DNA of 64,000 nucleotides from Halobacillus salinus (GCF_004684905.1 NZ_SRJC01000001.1:930001-994000); one strand, 5' to 3'; counted from the stretch's first letter, positions 52,571 through 62,081 are shown. A program made the numbers and translations. The notes: generated by a model from the letters alone, not told the origin.

Positions 52571-53047
52571 GTGTGGAAATCTATTGTGTTGTTAGGCTTC
52601 GTAGCTTTAAGTATATTGCTCAGCGGTTGCGCCCATCATATTGATGCCGAATCAACGTTTAATGATAAGGAAGTAGCTGCAGATCTCGAAGAACTTTCCA
52701 TAGATGTGAAGCTGCCAACCATCCTACCTTTTGAAGCTTATAAGTTGATGAGTACGGCTTATCCAGAAGGTAAAGCACAGTCTTACTCTTTGAATATCTT
52801 TGCAAGGCCAGAAGATAAAGAAGTGTTGGCTATAACGGCTGTGGAAGGAACACTTCGAGTCCCTCTTCAGGCAGAAGAAGTGGAATTGGAAGTAGGGGAA
52901 GTAGGATATTATTCAGAACAAGGAGATGTTGCATCAGTAGTTTGGGAGGATGCAGGCGTCAGTTACCAAGTGCAGCACATTTGTGAGGAAAATTCTAAAC
53001 TGTTCACTAAACAAGGGTTTATAACGTTTATCAATCAGTTTGAATGA
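52571..53047 (+). CDS. Lipoprotein, unknown
   Basis: 158 residues from GTG 52571 just after AGGGGGGA. Signal peptide with lipobox LSILLSGC (lipid attached to Cys20), then an acidic outer domain with FARPEDKEVLAITAVEG. Anchored to the outer face of the membrane. Overlaps the following small membrane gene by 8 bp. Confidence 0.7.
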   Translation: MWKSIVLLGFVALSILLSGCAHHIDAESTFNDKEVAADLEELSIDVKLPTILPFEAYKLMSTAYPEGKAQSYSLNIFARPEDKEVLAITAVEGTLRVPLQAEEVELEVGEVGYYSEQGDVASVVWEDAGVSYQVQHICEENSKLFTKQGFITFINQFE

Positions 53048-53288
53048 AAAGCATGATCAAGTGACCGTCTTGATCATTTGTATTCTTGTCGCGGTAGGAG
53101 CGTTTCTCGGGTTGATTGTGAGAGTCACTTATAATGAGGTCATTAAAAGAGAGGTACCAAATAACTTCTATATACCTTTTGATCAAATAACTGGCCAGGC
53201 AGTTAAGGAATTCCAAGAAGAGAACCCAAAAGGACGAAAAAAGAAGAAAGGCGTGATGAGAGCGATGAGGGAGAAGGGTGAGACGTGA
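53040..53288 (+). CDS. Single-pass membrane protein, unknown
   Basis: 82 residues, TTG start within the end of the lipoprotein gene and without a clear ribosome site, so probably coupled. Membrane segment about 9-28, then a basic tail PKGRKKKKGVMRAMREKG. Overlaps the Nudix gene by 4 bp (GTGA). Its place in a chain of overlapping genes supports it being real. Confidence 0.55.
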   Translation: MNEKHDQVTVLIICILVAVGAFLGLIVRVTYNEVIKREVPNNFYIPFDQITGQAVKEFQEENPKGRKKKKGVMRAMREKGET

Positions 53289-53863
53289 AGAAGTGGCAGG
53301 TTCATGAAAAGGAGACTTATATCGATACACCTTTTGTGAAAGTGAGCAGGGAGAGTTGCGTGTTACCGAATGGTGCTACTATAAATGATTATATCGTAAA
53401 CCAATACCCAGACTGGGTGAACGCTGTCGTCATTAATAAGGATTACGAAATGGTACTGGTCCATCAATACCGTCATGGAGCTAGGGAGTTCTTTTCTGAA
53501 ATTCCGGCCGGGAAGAGAGAGCAAGGCGAAACAGATATAGAAGGTGTGATTCGGGAAGTTAGAGAAGAAACAGGATACACGTCACCATATCCTCCAGTCT
53601 TATTAGGGGAATATTTTGTGAATCCGGCTGTTCAGACAAATAGAGTGAAAACATACTTAATGCTTGAGGCTGAGCAAACTATGCAGCAGAAATTAGATAA
53701 GACAGAAGATATACATATAGAACATGTTCCTTTTCATGAATTCTTTCGGAAGTGTCAGAGAGGTCAGCTGCAGACACAGCTACTTTCGATGAATGGATAT
53801 TTATTAGCTCGTTCGTATTTAGATGATATAGGATATTTTGAAAATGGGGAGATTGAAATTTGA
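53285..53863 (+). CDS. Nudix hydrolase, ADP-sugar pyrophosphatase-like
   Basis: 192 residues. Perfect Nudix box at 76-98: G-x5-E82-x7-R90-E91-V-R-E94-E95-T-G97. VVINKDYEMVLVHQYRHG and EIPAGKRE before it are typical of ADP-ribose pyrophosphatases, although the sequence is not close to NudF of B. subtilis as I recall it. GTG start; overlaps genes on both sides. Confidence 0.88.
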   Translation: MKKWQVHEKETYIDTPFVKVSRESCVLPNGATINDYIVNQYPDWVNAVVINKDYEMVLVHQYRHGAREFFSEIPAGKREQGETDIEGVIREVREETGYTSPYPPVLLGEYFVNPAVQTNRVKTYLMLEAEQTMQQKLDKTEDIHIEHVPFHEFFRKCQRGQLQTQLLSMNGYLLARSYLDDIGYFENGEIEI

Positions 53864-54276
53864 AATGTCTCGGTTGTAAGTTAGCTAACCAAAAAGATAC
53901 TGTTCATGTCATATTTGAAAACGAACAAATCACATGCATACTCGACCATAACCCTTACAACGAGGGGCATGTTTTGATACTTCCTAAAACACACGTTAGG
54001 GAACTCAGTGAATTACCTATTCAAATCGCCAATACTATAATGGAAGTTTCCCAATTGCTGTCTCTTGTCTTGGAAAAGGCATTTCAACCTGATGGGATGA
54101 CGGTCATGCAAAACGGGGGTCATTTTAATGATCTAGATCACTACCATTTGCATCTTATTCCAAGGTATAAAGGCCAATCTTTCTCCACGTTCTTTGAGGA
54201 AGAGGTGCAGAACGAACACCCTCCTTTACATGAAACGAAGGTAAAACTCGTTCGCATACTGAAACAAATGGAATAG
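53860..54276 (+). CDS. HIT-family hydrolase
   Basis: 138 residues. Histidine triad H94-Y-H96-L-H98 and the upstream Cys pair CLGC (zinc) near the start, as in Hit/protein-kinase-C-interacting relatives. Splits nucleotide phosphoramidates or dinucleotides. TTG start overlapping the Nudix stop (TTGA). Last gene of a four-gene overlapping chain: lipoprotein, membrane protein, Nudix, HIT. Confidence 0.88.
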   Translation: MKCLGCKLANQKDTVHVIFENEQITCILDHNPYNEGHVLILPKTHVRELSELPIQIANTIMEVSQLLSLVLEKAFQPDGMTVMQNGGHFNDLDHYHLHLIPRYKGQSFSTFFEEEVQNEHPPLHETKVKLVRILKQME

Positions 54277-54372
54277 AATAACCTCCAAACAAGATGGCTC
54301 TAGCATTTTTGAAAAGTTCTATTAAGGGGCTTGAACGAAAAAACTTTTTAAGATGGGACAGTATTGGATACA

Positions 54373-54408
54373 AAAAACTCAGTGTTCGGGATGAACACTG
54401 AGTTTTTA
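54373..54408. terminator. Bidirectional terminator between HIT and rlmN genes
   Basis: Fifteen-base perfect stem AAAAACTCAGTGTTC / GAACACTGAGTTTTT, loop GGGAT. Confidence 0.92.
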
Positions 54409-54412
54409 TCCA

Positions 54413-55498
54413 TTAATTCACTTGTGCTTGTTTCCGTTTTCTCGCTTTTTCTTTTTCAATTTGCTTACTGCGTAGCTGACCACAAGCAGCATCGATATCT
54501 GTACCGTGCTCTGTACGCACTCCGCATTTTATACCACGGTCCATCAAAGTCTGGTAGAAGGAAAGAATCGCTTCTTTCTCACTTCGTTCATATGGGTGGT
54601 CCGCAACAGGGTTATAAGGAATCAAGTTAACATAAGATAAATGTTTTTTATCCATAAGCAGATCCGCTAATTGGTGTGCTTCTTTCACGTGGTCGTTGAC
54701 ATCTCTTAGAAGGATATATTCGAAGGTAATTCTTCTGTTTGTCTTCTCGAGATAATAATCGATAGCTGGCATAAGTTTTTCTAACGGATAAGCTTTGTTG
54801 ATCTTCATTATTTGAGAACGTAGTTCGTTATTTGGTGCGTGAATGGATAAAGCTAAATTAATTTGAATGCCCTCGTCCGCAAATTCGTACATTTTTGGAG
54901 CGATTCCACTCGTTGAGACAGTGATATGTCGTGCGCCGATTGACAACCCTTTTTGATCATTCACAACATGAAGGAAGTCGATAAGGTTGTCATAGTTATC
55001 AAATGGCTCACCAATTCCCATTACTACAATGTGGCTGACTCGCTCGTCTTTCCCTTGTTTATCTAAATGCTGTTGTACTTGCATAATCTGTTCGACAATT
55101 TCTCCGCTTGTCAGGTCGCGGCTTTTGCGGAGGATTCCGCTTGCGCAGAACGAACACCCAATGTTACAACCAACTTGGGTCGTTACACAAACTGAAAGCC
55201 CGTAATTAAATCTCATCAAGACTGTTTCAATGACATTACCGTCATCCAGCTTGAAAAGGAATTTAATTGTGCCGTCCTTTGATTCTTGCTTAATTTCTTC
55301 TGTTAACGTTTCGATTGTGAAGTGTTCCGTTAATTTATCTATACATGACGGGTTCACGTTCTTCATCTCAGAAAATTGTGTGATGCGTTTTTGGTAAAGC
55401 CAGTCCCAAACTTGTTTAGAACGGAACTTCTTCTCACCATGTTCCACTAACCATTCTGTCAGCTGGTCGAACGTCAGTCCATAAATGGATTGTTTCAT
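54413..55498 (-). CDS. rlmN: Dual-specificity RNA methyltransferase RlmN-like (radical SAM)
   Basis: 361 residues. Radical SAM cluster ligands C111-x3-C115-x2-C118, [11 protein letters not shown], the catalytic C-terminal Cys in [13 protein letters not shown]. Methylates C2 of A2503 in 23S rRNA and A37 of some tRNAs. The bacillus rlmN usually sits by prpC/prkC; this copy stands alone, so it may be a second paralogue. It is not Cfr: the region around the cluster follows RlmN. A strong terminator ends it. Confidence 0.88.
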   Translation of the reverse strand: MKQSIYGLTFDQLTEWLVEHGEKKFRSKQVWDWLYQKRITQFSEMKNVNPSCIDKLTEHFTIETLTEEIKQESKDGTIKFLFKLDDGNVIETVLMRFNYGLSVCVTTQVGCNIGCSFCASGILRKSRDLTSGEIVEQIMQVQQHLDKQGKDERVSHIVVMGIGEPFDNYDNLIDFLHVVNDQKGLSIGARHITVSTSGIAPKMYEFADEGIQINLALSIHAPNNELRSQIMKINKAYPLEKLMPAIDYYLEKTNRRITFEYILLRDVNDHVKEAHQLADLLMDKKHLSYVNLIPYNPVADHPYERSEKEAILSFYQTLMDRGIKCGVRTEHGTDIDAACGQLRSKQIEKEKARKRKQAQVN

Positions 55499-55645
55499 AT
55501 ATACGCTCCTCTAAAAAAAATCACTATTTCCATCATACTTCATTCCGCTCTTATGCACAAGTGTTATCGTGATGCCAGTCACCACAGTTACCTTTTAAGG
55601 TAACATAGGAATAAGGTGATAGAAGCTCATTATATTGAAATAATT

Positions 55646-55680
55646 TAACCCCCTCCATTGAAAATGGAGGGGGTTACTAT
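55646..55680. terminator. Terminator downstream of glutathione peroxidase
   Basis: Fourteen-base perfect stem TAACCCCCTCCATT / AATGGAGGGGGTTA, loop GAA, AT-rich sequence on both sides. Confidence 0.7.
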
Positions 55681-56228
55681 TATTTTAGGAGAGCATGAAC
55701 CTCCTCTTCCATGTCAATTGGCTCTGTTGTAGACTCGAAACGCTGGACGACTTCTCCATTTCTGTCGATCAAAAATTTGGTAAAGTTCCACTTAATCGAA
55801 TCCCCCTCCATATAATGGGGGTATCGCTCATCCAGCATTGCTTTGAGTAATTTTCCTGTCGGGTGTTCTAAATTAAAGCCTTTAAATGGTGCTTGCTCGG
55901 TAAGATAAGTGAAAAGGGGGTGGGCGTCAGCATCGCGCACGTCAACCTTTTTAAAAAGTGGAAAATTGACCCCGAAGTTCATAGCGCAGAATGTTTCGAT
56001 TTCTCCATCTTGGAGTGGCTCTTGCTCTGCGAACTGATTAGAAGGGAAGCCAAGAATTTGCAACCCTTGGTCTTCATATTTCTTCTGCATTCTTTGTAGA
56101 TCTTCCAATTGTGGCGTGAATCCACACTTTGTAGCTGTATTAACAATCAGAACGACCTTTCCTCTATAGCGTTCCATGCTTTTAGTAAATCCGCTTGTTG
56201 TTTTTATTTTGTAATCATAAATACTCAT
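55680..56228 (-). CDS. bsaA: Glutathione peroxidase-like thiol peroxidase
   Basis: 182 residues. Cys-type GPx: peroxidatic Cys35 in NTATKCGFTPQ, Gln in GFPSNQFAEQEP, Trp-Asn in KWNFTKFL. Bacterial members use thioredoxin or bacillithiol rather than glutathione. ATG 56228 is behind AGGGAGA; the longer frame lacks a ribosome site. Likely oxidative stress defence. Confidence 0.9.
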   Translation of the reverse strand: MSIYDYKIKTTSGFTKSMERYRGKVVLIVNTATKCGFTPQLEDLQRMQKKYEDQGLQILGFPSNQFAEQEPLQDGEIETFCAMNFGVNFPLFKKVDVRDADAHPLFTYLTEQAPFKGFNLEHPTGKLLKAMLDERYPHYMEGDSIKWNFTKFLIDRNGEVVQRFESTTEPIDMEEEVHALLK

Positions 56229-56475
56229 CCGTATCTCCCTAATGTATAGCGCTAAAGACACTTCCATAAACCTTTCCAGTTCCTTATACAAATCTTGTAA
56301 GCGCCATTTTTATTTTATTGTAGAATACTATTACCACTTTCGCTTGAAAGCAAAACATGGTTGATCTTAGCGGCAATAGTTTGCTTTTATTAATTGGAAT
56401 TAGAAGGAAATGGACGATGCTTATAGAATAGTTTCGGTATAAGGTGGATTTATTAAATACTAGAAGGGGCTAACC

Positions 56476-56976
56476 ATGAAATTATTGATTCAAGAAGCAG
56501 CTAACAAATCATTACCAGCATTAAAATTAGTGGGATTCCGTGTGTTGTGTCGTTCCGGGGAGGAATACGTGGAAGAGATTCCAAAAGCTGTAGATCAACT
56601 ATTTGTTCAGAAGAGTGAAATCCCTCATGTTGTCACATCTAATGGATATTACGGTGTGTTTATGGTGGATGCATGCCATCCTGATGTTGACGGCTATTGG
56701 GTGTGTATGGAGGTGGGGGAGTTTGGTGAACTTCCGGAAGGGATGGAAGAATTGACCATACCTGAACAAACCTATGCGACCATCACTTACCAAGGCCCAC
56801 ACACCTATATCATGAAAGCCTATCGAGAACTTCATGACTGGATTTCAAAAAAAGGGTGTGAGAGGTTATTAAATACTTGGCATCTCGAAAAATATAGCGC
56901 GTTTCCCAGTTCTGATAAGCATCTTGATGTAGAACTTTATGACACAATCCGAAGAGGTGTAATAGATGGAAAATAG
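56476..56976 (+). CDS. GyrI-like small-molecule-binding protein
   Basis: 166 residues. Bacterial transcription activator effector-binding (GyrI-like) fold: GFRVLCRSGEEYVEEIPKAV, GYWVCMEVGEF, and QTYATITYQGPHTYIMKAYREL with a central acidic region. No HTH, so a stand-alone ligand binder or hydrolase. Overlaps the VOC gene by 11 bp. Confidence 0.8.
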   Translation: MKLLIQEAANKSLPALKLVGFRVLCRSGEEYVEEIPKAVDQLFVQKSEIPHVVTSNGYYGVFMVDACHPDVDGYWVCMEVGEFGELPEGMEELTIPEQTYATITYQGPHTYIMKAYRELHDWISKKGCERLLNTWHLEKYSAFPSSDKHLDVELYDTIRRGVIDGK

Positions 56977-57343
56977 CATTCAATCCCTGACTGTTTTATA
57001 CGTGTCCGATCTCAATCGCTCAAGTCATTTCTATCAAACCGTTTATGGTTGTGAAGTGACAGACTGGTGGGCTTTAAGAAACGATGATATTAAACTAGGT
57101 TTCAAGTTAATCCAATCTGATCCAGCTAGCTGGGTAGCACCAAAACCAGGCTTATCTCACGCTTATGGTTACACAGAAGATATTGAATCTTTGAATAGAT
57201 TATTTGAAGAATGGAAGGAGAAAGGGGTAGGTGTCGTTCAAGAACCTCAATCTATGCAGATGAACTGGGGCACGTGGAGGGAATTCTACGTGAAAGACCC
57301 AGATGGTTATGTTCTCGGGATGGGCTCTGCCGAACATAATTAG
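56966..57343 (+). CDS. VOC-family protein
   Basis: 125 residues. Bleomycin-resistance/glyoxalase fold: LYVSDLNRSSHFYQTVYG at the start and WREFYVKDPDGYVLGM with Glu/metal-type C-terminus. It overlaps the GyrI-like gene by 11 bp and may handle the same ligand. Substrate unknown. Confidence 0.82.
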   Translation: MENSIQSLTVLYVSDLNRSSHFYQTVYGCEVTDWWALRNDDIKLGFKLIQSDPASWVAPKPGLSHAYGYTEDIESLNRLFEEWKEKGVGVVQEPQSMQMNWGTWREFYVKDPDGYVLGMGSAEHN

Positions 57344-57395
57344 TAAGTTAAAGAAGAGTGTGGCATTTATAGAGAAGCATAGAAGGATGGTGTTT

Positions 57396-57947
57396 ATGGA
57401 ATTTCCAGAATTACATACAGAAAGGTTGTGCCTCACAAGAATTAAATCGCAGCATGCTGATGCTTTCTATGACATCATGTCACGCGATGAAGTAACGTAT
57501 TACTATGGAATGGAGAGCTTGACTGATAGAAGTCAAGCAGAAGAGATCATTCGTTCTTTTCAAGAAGGATTTGAAAGTCAGCAGGCGATCAGATGGGGGT
57601 TAATTGAAAAGGAGAGCAAAGCTTTTATAGGAACTATAGGACTTAACAGACTACAATTACTAGGGAAGAAGGCTGAGATCGGTTATGAAGTCCATCCTGA
57701 TTATTGGAGAAGGGGTTATGCCCGGGAAGCCGTCAATGAAGTACTCCATTATTCGATGGAAAATTTGGATTTATATAGAGTCGGAGCTGTTACATTCGTT
57801 GAAAACGACTCATCGCGAACTTTATTGAAGAGTATCGGATTCAAAGAAGAGGGAATTCTTCGCGGATATTTATATCAAAGAAAGCAATCGCACGACGCGG
57901 TAGTCTTTTCGATCATCCAACCAGAGTGGAATGGAGGTGCTACGTAA
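57396..57947 (+). CDS. GNAT-family (RimJ/RimL-type) acetyltransferase
   Basis: 183 residues from ATG 57396, 8 bases after AGAAGGA. FPELHTERLCLTRIK start, IGYEVHPDYWRRGYAREAVNEV and VENDSSRTLLKSIGF-KEEG: typical of RimJ/RimL-type N-acetyltransferases of ribosomal proteins or small molecules. The long frame starting 57303 lies in the VOC gene. Confidence 0.88.
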   Translation: MEFPELHTERLCLTRIKSQHADAFYDIMSRDEVTYYYGMESLTDRSQAEEIIRSFQEGFESQQAIRWGLIEKESKAFIGTIGLNRLQLLGKKAEIGYEVHPDYWRRGYAREAVNEVLHYSMENLDLYRVGAVTFVENDSSRTLLKSIGFKEEGILRGYLYQRKQSHDAVVFSIIQPEWNGGAT

Positions 57948-57951
57948 GCGG

Positions 57952-57983
57952 AACGGCTCTGGTATTACCCTCAGAGCCGTTTG
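57952..57983. terminator. Bidirectional terminator between GNAT and DUF2197 genes
   Basis: AACGGCTCTG / CAGAGCCGTT stem, 10-base loop; AT-rich flank. Confidence 0.7.
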
Positions 57984-57988
57984 TTATG

Positions 57989-58183
57989 TTACTTTAGGAA
58001 TTTATCATAAGCATCGATTTGATCAGGATGAAGCCCCGTGCTTGCTTGGGCATCACGTTGCATGGATTGATTACAAGACTTACAAACATAACTGCCACCA
58101 CGGTTCTGAACGAGCTTGATGTATTGTGGATCTGATCGTGTGATGGAATAGTCTTTCTTACAGAAGAAACAATGGACTTCCAT
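57989..58183 (-). CDS. DUF2197 (YlaI-like) zinc-ribbon protein
   Basis: 64 residues from ATG 58183, 6 bases after AAGGAGGGG. Two Cys pairs, C5-x2-C8 and C34-x2-C37, form a treble-clef/ribbon site, with the YVCKSCNQ motif. YlaI relatives are of unknown function. Confidence 0.75.
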   Translation of the reverse strand: MEVHCFFCKKDYSITRSDPQYIKLVQNRGGSYVCKSCNQSMQRDAQASTGLHPDQIDAYDKFLK

Positions 58184-58376
58184 GATGTACCCCTCCTTAT
58201 CTTGTACATTCCATATCAATTGGAATTATCCTGTGTACTTTGAGCTAGTTTTTCTTGTTTTTATCATTACTCATTTTGAACCTTAGTAGTCAGAATAATA
58301 GAAAAGCAGTGTGATTCACTTCCTTTGAAGGTCGATTCTCATGATACAATAAGTAGAGAACGAAGGAGTGAGTCAC

Positions 58377-59591
58377 ATGGATCCATTAGATGTCATTGGG
58401 AATTTACATAACGTAAGGCCTGTTTATCAACCTATTGTTAGTGCTATACGCCACGATGTAAGAGGGCATGAAGTACTTGGACGCTATTATGATGGTGAAG
58501 AGTGGTGTAGCTTGAAGTTTTTCTTTCTCCATCCAGACGTACCGGAAGAATTCAAAGTGGAAGTCGATCAACACCTCTTGAATATTGCTTTGCAGGAAGT
58601 TTTAGACCAAGGTGTAGAGGGGCTTGTATTCATTAACAGAAGTGCAAAGGAACTGATGGTTAATGATGGGGAGGATTTGTTAGAGTTGCTTCTTGAATTC
58701 CAGGAAAGAGGGCTTGAGCTGAACCGAATCGTTATTGAAGTGCGGGAGCACGATTTCGACGAGGATTTCAAAGCTCTCAATCATCTTCTTCTGTACTATA
58801 AAACGTTCGGTATTCAAATTGCCGTCGATCATGTGGGAGCAAAGAGTTCTAATATCGACCGTATCCGTCAGTTAGAGCCTCATATCTTGAAGGTCGATAC
58901 GATGCATATTCGAAACAATGACTCGCAAGGATTTCAGGATATTATGTATTCCTTGTCGATGCTGGCTAACCGAATCGGTGCTGCAATGCTCTTTGAAACA
59001 ATCGAAGACGATTACCAGCTCTACTTCGCGTGGAAGCATGGTGGTCGTTACTATCAAGGCTATTACTTGGCTGAGCCACGTTTTGAACTTTCCTCTAAGG
59101 AATCATTGAGAATCAGCGTGGAAGAAAAAGTGAACCACTATATCAAAAGAGAGAAAGCCTTAGTCGACCAACGTTTGCATTTTGTGCTGTCATGGGAGCG
59201 GAAATTGGGGGAGATTGTGACGAAGTGGGAAGGCGCGAAGAAAGTGGATGGGTTTCTTGAACGGCTGACAACTGAGTTTGATGAATCGAGCTTCCGGATG
59301 TTCATTTGTGATGCGGACGGAATACAAATTTCTTCTAACTTCAGAAAGTACAAGGATTCCTGGGAGCCAGAACATAATAAGAAGGGCTCGAATTGGGCAT
59401 TCCGACCATATTTCCTTGAGAATGTCATGCAAATGAAAACGTGGAAGAAGGGCATCCTGTCTGATGTCTATTCGGATATCGAAACAAAAGAGCTCATTAG
59501 AACATTCAGCTTCCCGTTGACAGATCAATATTTTCTTTTCATTGATATCAATTACTCTTATATTTATGAGAACGAATTTTTACTCATGTAA
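58377..59591 (+). CDS. ykuI: EAL-domain protein YkuI
   Basis: 404 residues: EAL domain (about 10-245) and a YkuI-type C-terminal PAS-like domain (about 260-400). The EAL signature is HEVLG (E32-V-L), as in B. subtilis YkuI, a c-di-GMP binding protein in which hydrolysis was not clearly shown. It may act as a c-di-GMP receptor. ATG 58377 is 8 bases after AAGGAG; the GTG at 58368 overlaps that site. Confidence 0.9.
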   Translation: MDPLDVIGNLHNVRPVYQPIVSAIRHDVRGHEVLGRYYDGEEWCSLKFFFLHPDVPEEFKVEVDQHLLNIALQEVLDQGVEGLVFINRSAKELMVNDGEDLLELLLEFQERGLELNRIVIEVREHDFDEDFKALNHLLLYYKTFGIQIAVDHVGAKSSNIDRIRQLEPHILKVDTMHIRNNDSQGFQDIMYSLSMLANRIGAAMLFETIEDDYQLYFAWKHGGRYYQGYYLAEPRFELSSKESLRISVEEKVNHYIKREKALVDQRLHFVLSWERKLGEIVTKWEGAKKVDGFLERLTTEFDESSFRMFICDADGIQISSNFRKYKDSWEPEHNKKGSNWAFRPYFLENVMQMKTWKKGILSDVYSDIETKELIRTFSFPLTDQYFLFIDINYSYIYENEFLLM

Positions 59592-59650
59592 CAATGTTGC
59601 CTGCCTCATACGGGGTAGGCATTGCTTATGTATAGGAAAGGATGAGGTTC

Positions 59651-60187
59651 ATGATCGTTATGATAAATGGTGCGTTCGGAGTTGGGAAAACGACAGTTGC
59701 TGAATCTTTGCAAAGTCAATTGCCTAACAGTATAGTTTATGACCCAGAAGTGGTCGGGTTTTTCCTGAGGGAGTTACTTCCCGAGGGATCGAAACAATTA
59801 GAAGCTCCATCTGGAAACTTCCAAGATTATGTACTTTGGAGGGAGTACGTCGTAAAGGTTGCTAGGTCTCTAGTAGACACCTATGATAAACATCTAATTG
59901 TTCCCATGACCATTTATAACTACGATTATTTCAATTACATAAGAGGTGGATTCGAGGACATCTGCCGAACTGATCACTATTGTTTGGAAGCATCTCGAGA
60001 AACTATTGAAACTAGACTATTAAAGCGGGGAGAAGAGAAAGGGAATTGGTGCTTTCAGCAGATAGAACGTTGTTTAGAAAGTTTTTCTGTTCATGATTTC
60101 TCCACTTATATATCAACCGACAATCGACATGTTGCAGCTGTTGTAGAAGAAATCAATCGTCAGTCCTCGCTTGAATTAACAACGTAA
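59651..60187 (+). CDS. P-loop ATPase/kinase, TmrB-like
   Basis: 178 residues. GAFGVGKTT (7-15), YDPEVVGFF and a lid-like Arg stretch RLLKRGEEKGNWC, resembling B. subtilis TmrB (tunicamycin resistance), a P-loop protein with a similar start. Substrate unknown. ATG 59651 follows AAAGGA; ATG 59642 is too near. Confidence 0.75.
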   Translation: MIVMINGAFGVGKTTVAESLQSQLPNSIVYDPEVVGFFLRELLPEGSKQLEAPSGNFQDYVLWREYVVKVARSLVDTYDKHLIVPMTIYNYDYFNYIRGGFEDICRTDHYCLEASRETIETRLLKRGEEKGNWCFQQIERCLESFSVHDFSTYISTDNRHVAAVVEEINRQSSLELTT

Positions 60188-60258
60188 ATTAATAAAAACT
60201 AGGGGCACTTTGAGAAAGTTTCGAGCTGGATTGGAATTTTATTTCAAAGGAGGATTTT

Positions 60259-61047
60259 ATGCCTGGATACGGAAACCATTTATTCAAAGGATCGGCACCT
60301 TATTATGCAAAATACCGTCCGGTCTATCCGTCTATGCTAATTCGTTTTCTTGTAGAACAATTCCATCTTAATGGGTCTAATCACATTTTGGACCTTGGAT
60401 GTGGTACTGGGCATCTGACGGTTCGATTAGCTGATTGGTGTGAGCGAATTACCGGGGTTGACCAAGAACCAGAGATGGTCGAACAAGCAAGAAGACTGCT
60501 TGGAGAGCTTCGTCTAAGGAATATCGAATTTCAGGAGGGAACACTGGATTCTTATCTTGATACTCATCAAGTTAACCTTGACCTTGTCATCATGGCAAAA
60601 TCATTTCATTGGATGGATCGAAAAAAGACGCTCGAACAGCTTTACCCGTTTACTAAAGATGGGGGAGGAGTTGCAATCATCGATACGTACGACCCTACTA
60701 GAGAGCCCACCATATGGCAGAAAGAGTTTCAAAAAGTGGTTGAAATGTTCTATGGAAATGAGCGGAAAGCAGGTAACACTACTTATTCCCACCCTGAGAT
60801 CAGCCACGCCCAAATAATTGAAGAATCCCCTTTTACCTACAGGAACTTCACGTTTCCGAAATATACTCAAGAATGGTCGGTTGAGACGATACTAGGTAAT
60901 CATTATTCTACCTCGTTTGGATCCAAGCATTTTCTAGAAAACCAAGCAGCCTTTGAAGAAGAAGTTCGAAGTAAGCTTTTGAATATTAATTCTGAGGGTG
61001 TGTTCCGAGAAGAAGTGACGCTGACTGTAAAGATGGGGGTGAAATGA
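60259..61047 (+). CDS. Class I SAM-dependent methyltransferase
   Basis: 262 residues. ILDLGCGTGHLTVRLAD (motif I), GVDQEPEMV, LDLVIMAKSFHWMD: the UbiE-type YcgJ/TehB-like family. Substrate unknown. AAAGGAGG ribosome site; overlaps the following kinase gene by 4 bp (ATGA). Confidence 0.88.
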   Translation: MPGYGNHLFKGSAPYYAKYRPVYPSMLIRFLVEQFHLNGSNHILDLGCGTGHLTVRLADWCERITGVDQEPEMVEQARRLLGELRLRNIEFQEGTLDSYLDTHQVNLDLVIMAKSFHWMDRKKTLEQLYPFTKDGGGVAIIDTYDPTREPTIWQKEFQKVVEMFYGNERKAGNTTYSHPEISHAQIIEESPFTYRNFTFPKYTQEWSVETILGNHYSTSFGSKHFLENQAAFEEEVRSKLLNINSEGVFREEVTLTVKMGVK

Positions 61048-61553
61048 TGAGGCGTATTGCTATTGTCGGCTCTGGAGGTTCTGGTAAATCTACTTTTGCA
61101 AAAAAACTATCGAACCAAATTAATATAGATCTGTATCACCTGGATTCTCTTCTTTGGCTTCCTGGTTGGGTTCCTGTGACAAAAGAGCAACAAGTCGCTA
61201 TTCAGCAACGCATTGTGAAGGAAGATACGTGGATCGTTGATGGAAACTATAACTCTACTTTGGACATTAGGTTGAATGAAGCAGATACCATTATATTTCT
61301 GGATATTTCCAGGTTCGTTTGTTTATATAGGATACTTAAGCGCTATGTTTTAAACCGCAATCGTGATCGCGAAGACATGGCTGGTGGCTGTCCTGAACAG
61401 CTCTCCTGGCAGTTTTTGAAATGGATATTTCATTATCCTGAAAACAAACGACCTCATCTATTGAAGAAGTTACAGGTTCATTCTTTAAATAAAGAAGTAA
61501 TCATACTTAAGTCACGCCGTGATGTTGAACGTTTCTTGAGGCACGTTTCCTGA
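61044..61553 (+). CDS. P-loop kinase, FlaR/adenylate-kinase-like
   Basis: 169 residues. GSGGSGKST (9-17), YHLDSLLWLPGW, VDGNYNSTLDIRL and IIFLDISRFVCLYRILKRY: the pattern of the DNA topology modulation protein FlaR family, which is more likely a small-molecule kinase. ATGA overlap with the methyltransferase gene suggests a shared job. Confidence 0.82.
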   Translation: MMRRIAIVGSGGSGKSTFAKKLSNQINIDLYHLDSLLWLPGWVPVTKEQQVAIQQRIVKEDTWIVDGNYNSTLDIRLNEADTIIFLDISRFVCLYRILKRYVLNRNRDREDMAGGCPEQLSWQFLKWIFHYPENKRPHLLKKLQVHSLNKEVIILKSRRDVERFLRHVS

Positions 61554-61586
61554 TCATCTAAACATAAGCGAAAAATAGATAGAACT

Positions 61587-62081
61587 TTACTCATTGGGAG
61601 TTACGTATATGGCAGCTAATGTTGCACCTGTAGCTTGGATCCAACTACCAGCTAATGACCAGTCTTTACGGTTTCTTTTTGCCCCTTCTGCCTGAAGGAT
61701 ATTCCCCTTCGCTTGTAGTGCATTACTATAGATGCTGATGATATCTCCTTGTTCCAACCCTTCTACGAGGGATAGGGATGCTCCTAAGGCTTGGAGTTGA
61801 TTTCCTTGAACCGTGAGCAGTTGTTCTTGACTCTTGGTAACATCAAATAGAAGGCTAGCAACGATGGTGGAGTTACCGGATGATTGAATGATGTTACCAA
61901 TTTGGTTCTTGCTTCCTGGGGGATTCAAATCCGCAAGAAGCCCGTTTCCTGTAGCCTGTAGCACATTTCCCCATAACATTAAGTTTTCCATCTGTGATAA
62001 TGACCATCGGAAGCTCGGAGTTTCCGCAATTGCTGCTATGATAGTACCTATAGCTTCCACCCAAGCTGCGAACTGCTCCAT
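61587..62081 (-). CDS. Repetitive Ala/Gly/Gln-rich protein (DUF6944-like)
   Basis: 164 residues with a recurring GNxLQAxG-type motif (NVLQATGNGLLA, NQLQALGAS, NALQAKGNILQAEGA). Hydrophobic N-terminal helix, no signal peptide. Similar bacillus proteins carry the DUF6944 label as I recall. Ribosome site AGGAGG 6 bases before ATG 62081. Function unknown; may be a coat or surface protein by composition. Confidence 0.6.
   Translation of the reverse strand: MEQFAAWVEAIGTIIAAIAETPSFRWSLSQMENLMLWGNVLQATGNGLLADLNPPGSKNQIGNIIQSSGNSTIVASLLFDVTKSQEQLLTVQGNQLQALGASLSLVEGLEQGDIISIYSNALQAKGNILQAEGAKRNRKDWSLAGSWIQATGATLAAIYVTPNE

Noticed and set aside
54413-55498. Cfr-type antibiotic resistance methyltransferase
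   Set aside because: The motif around the Fe-S cysteines and the rest of the chain match RlmN, not Cfr, as far as I can judge from memory.
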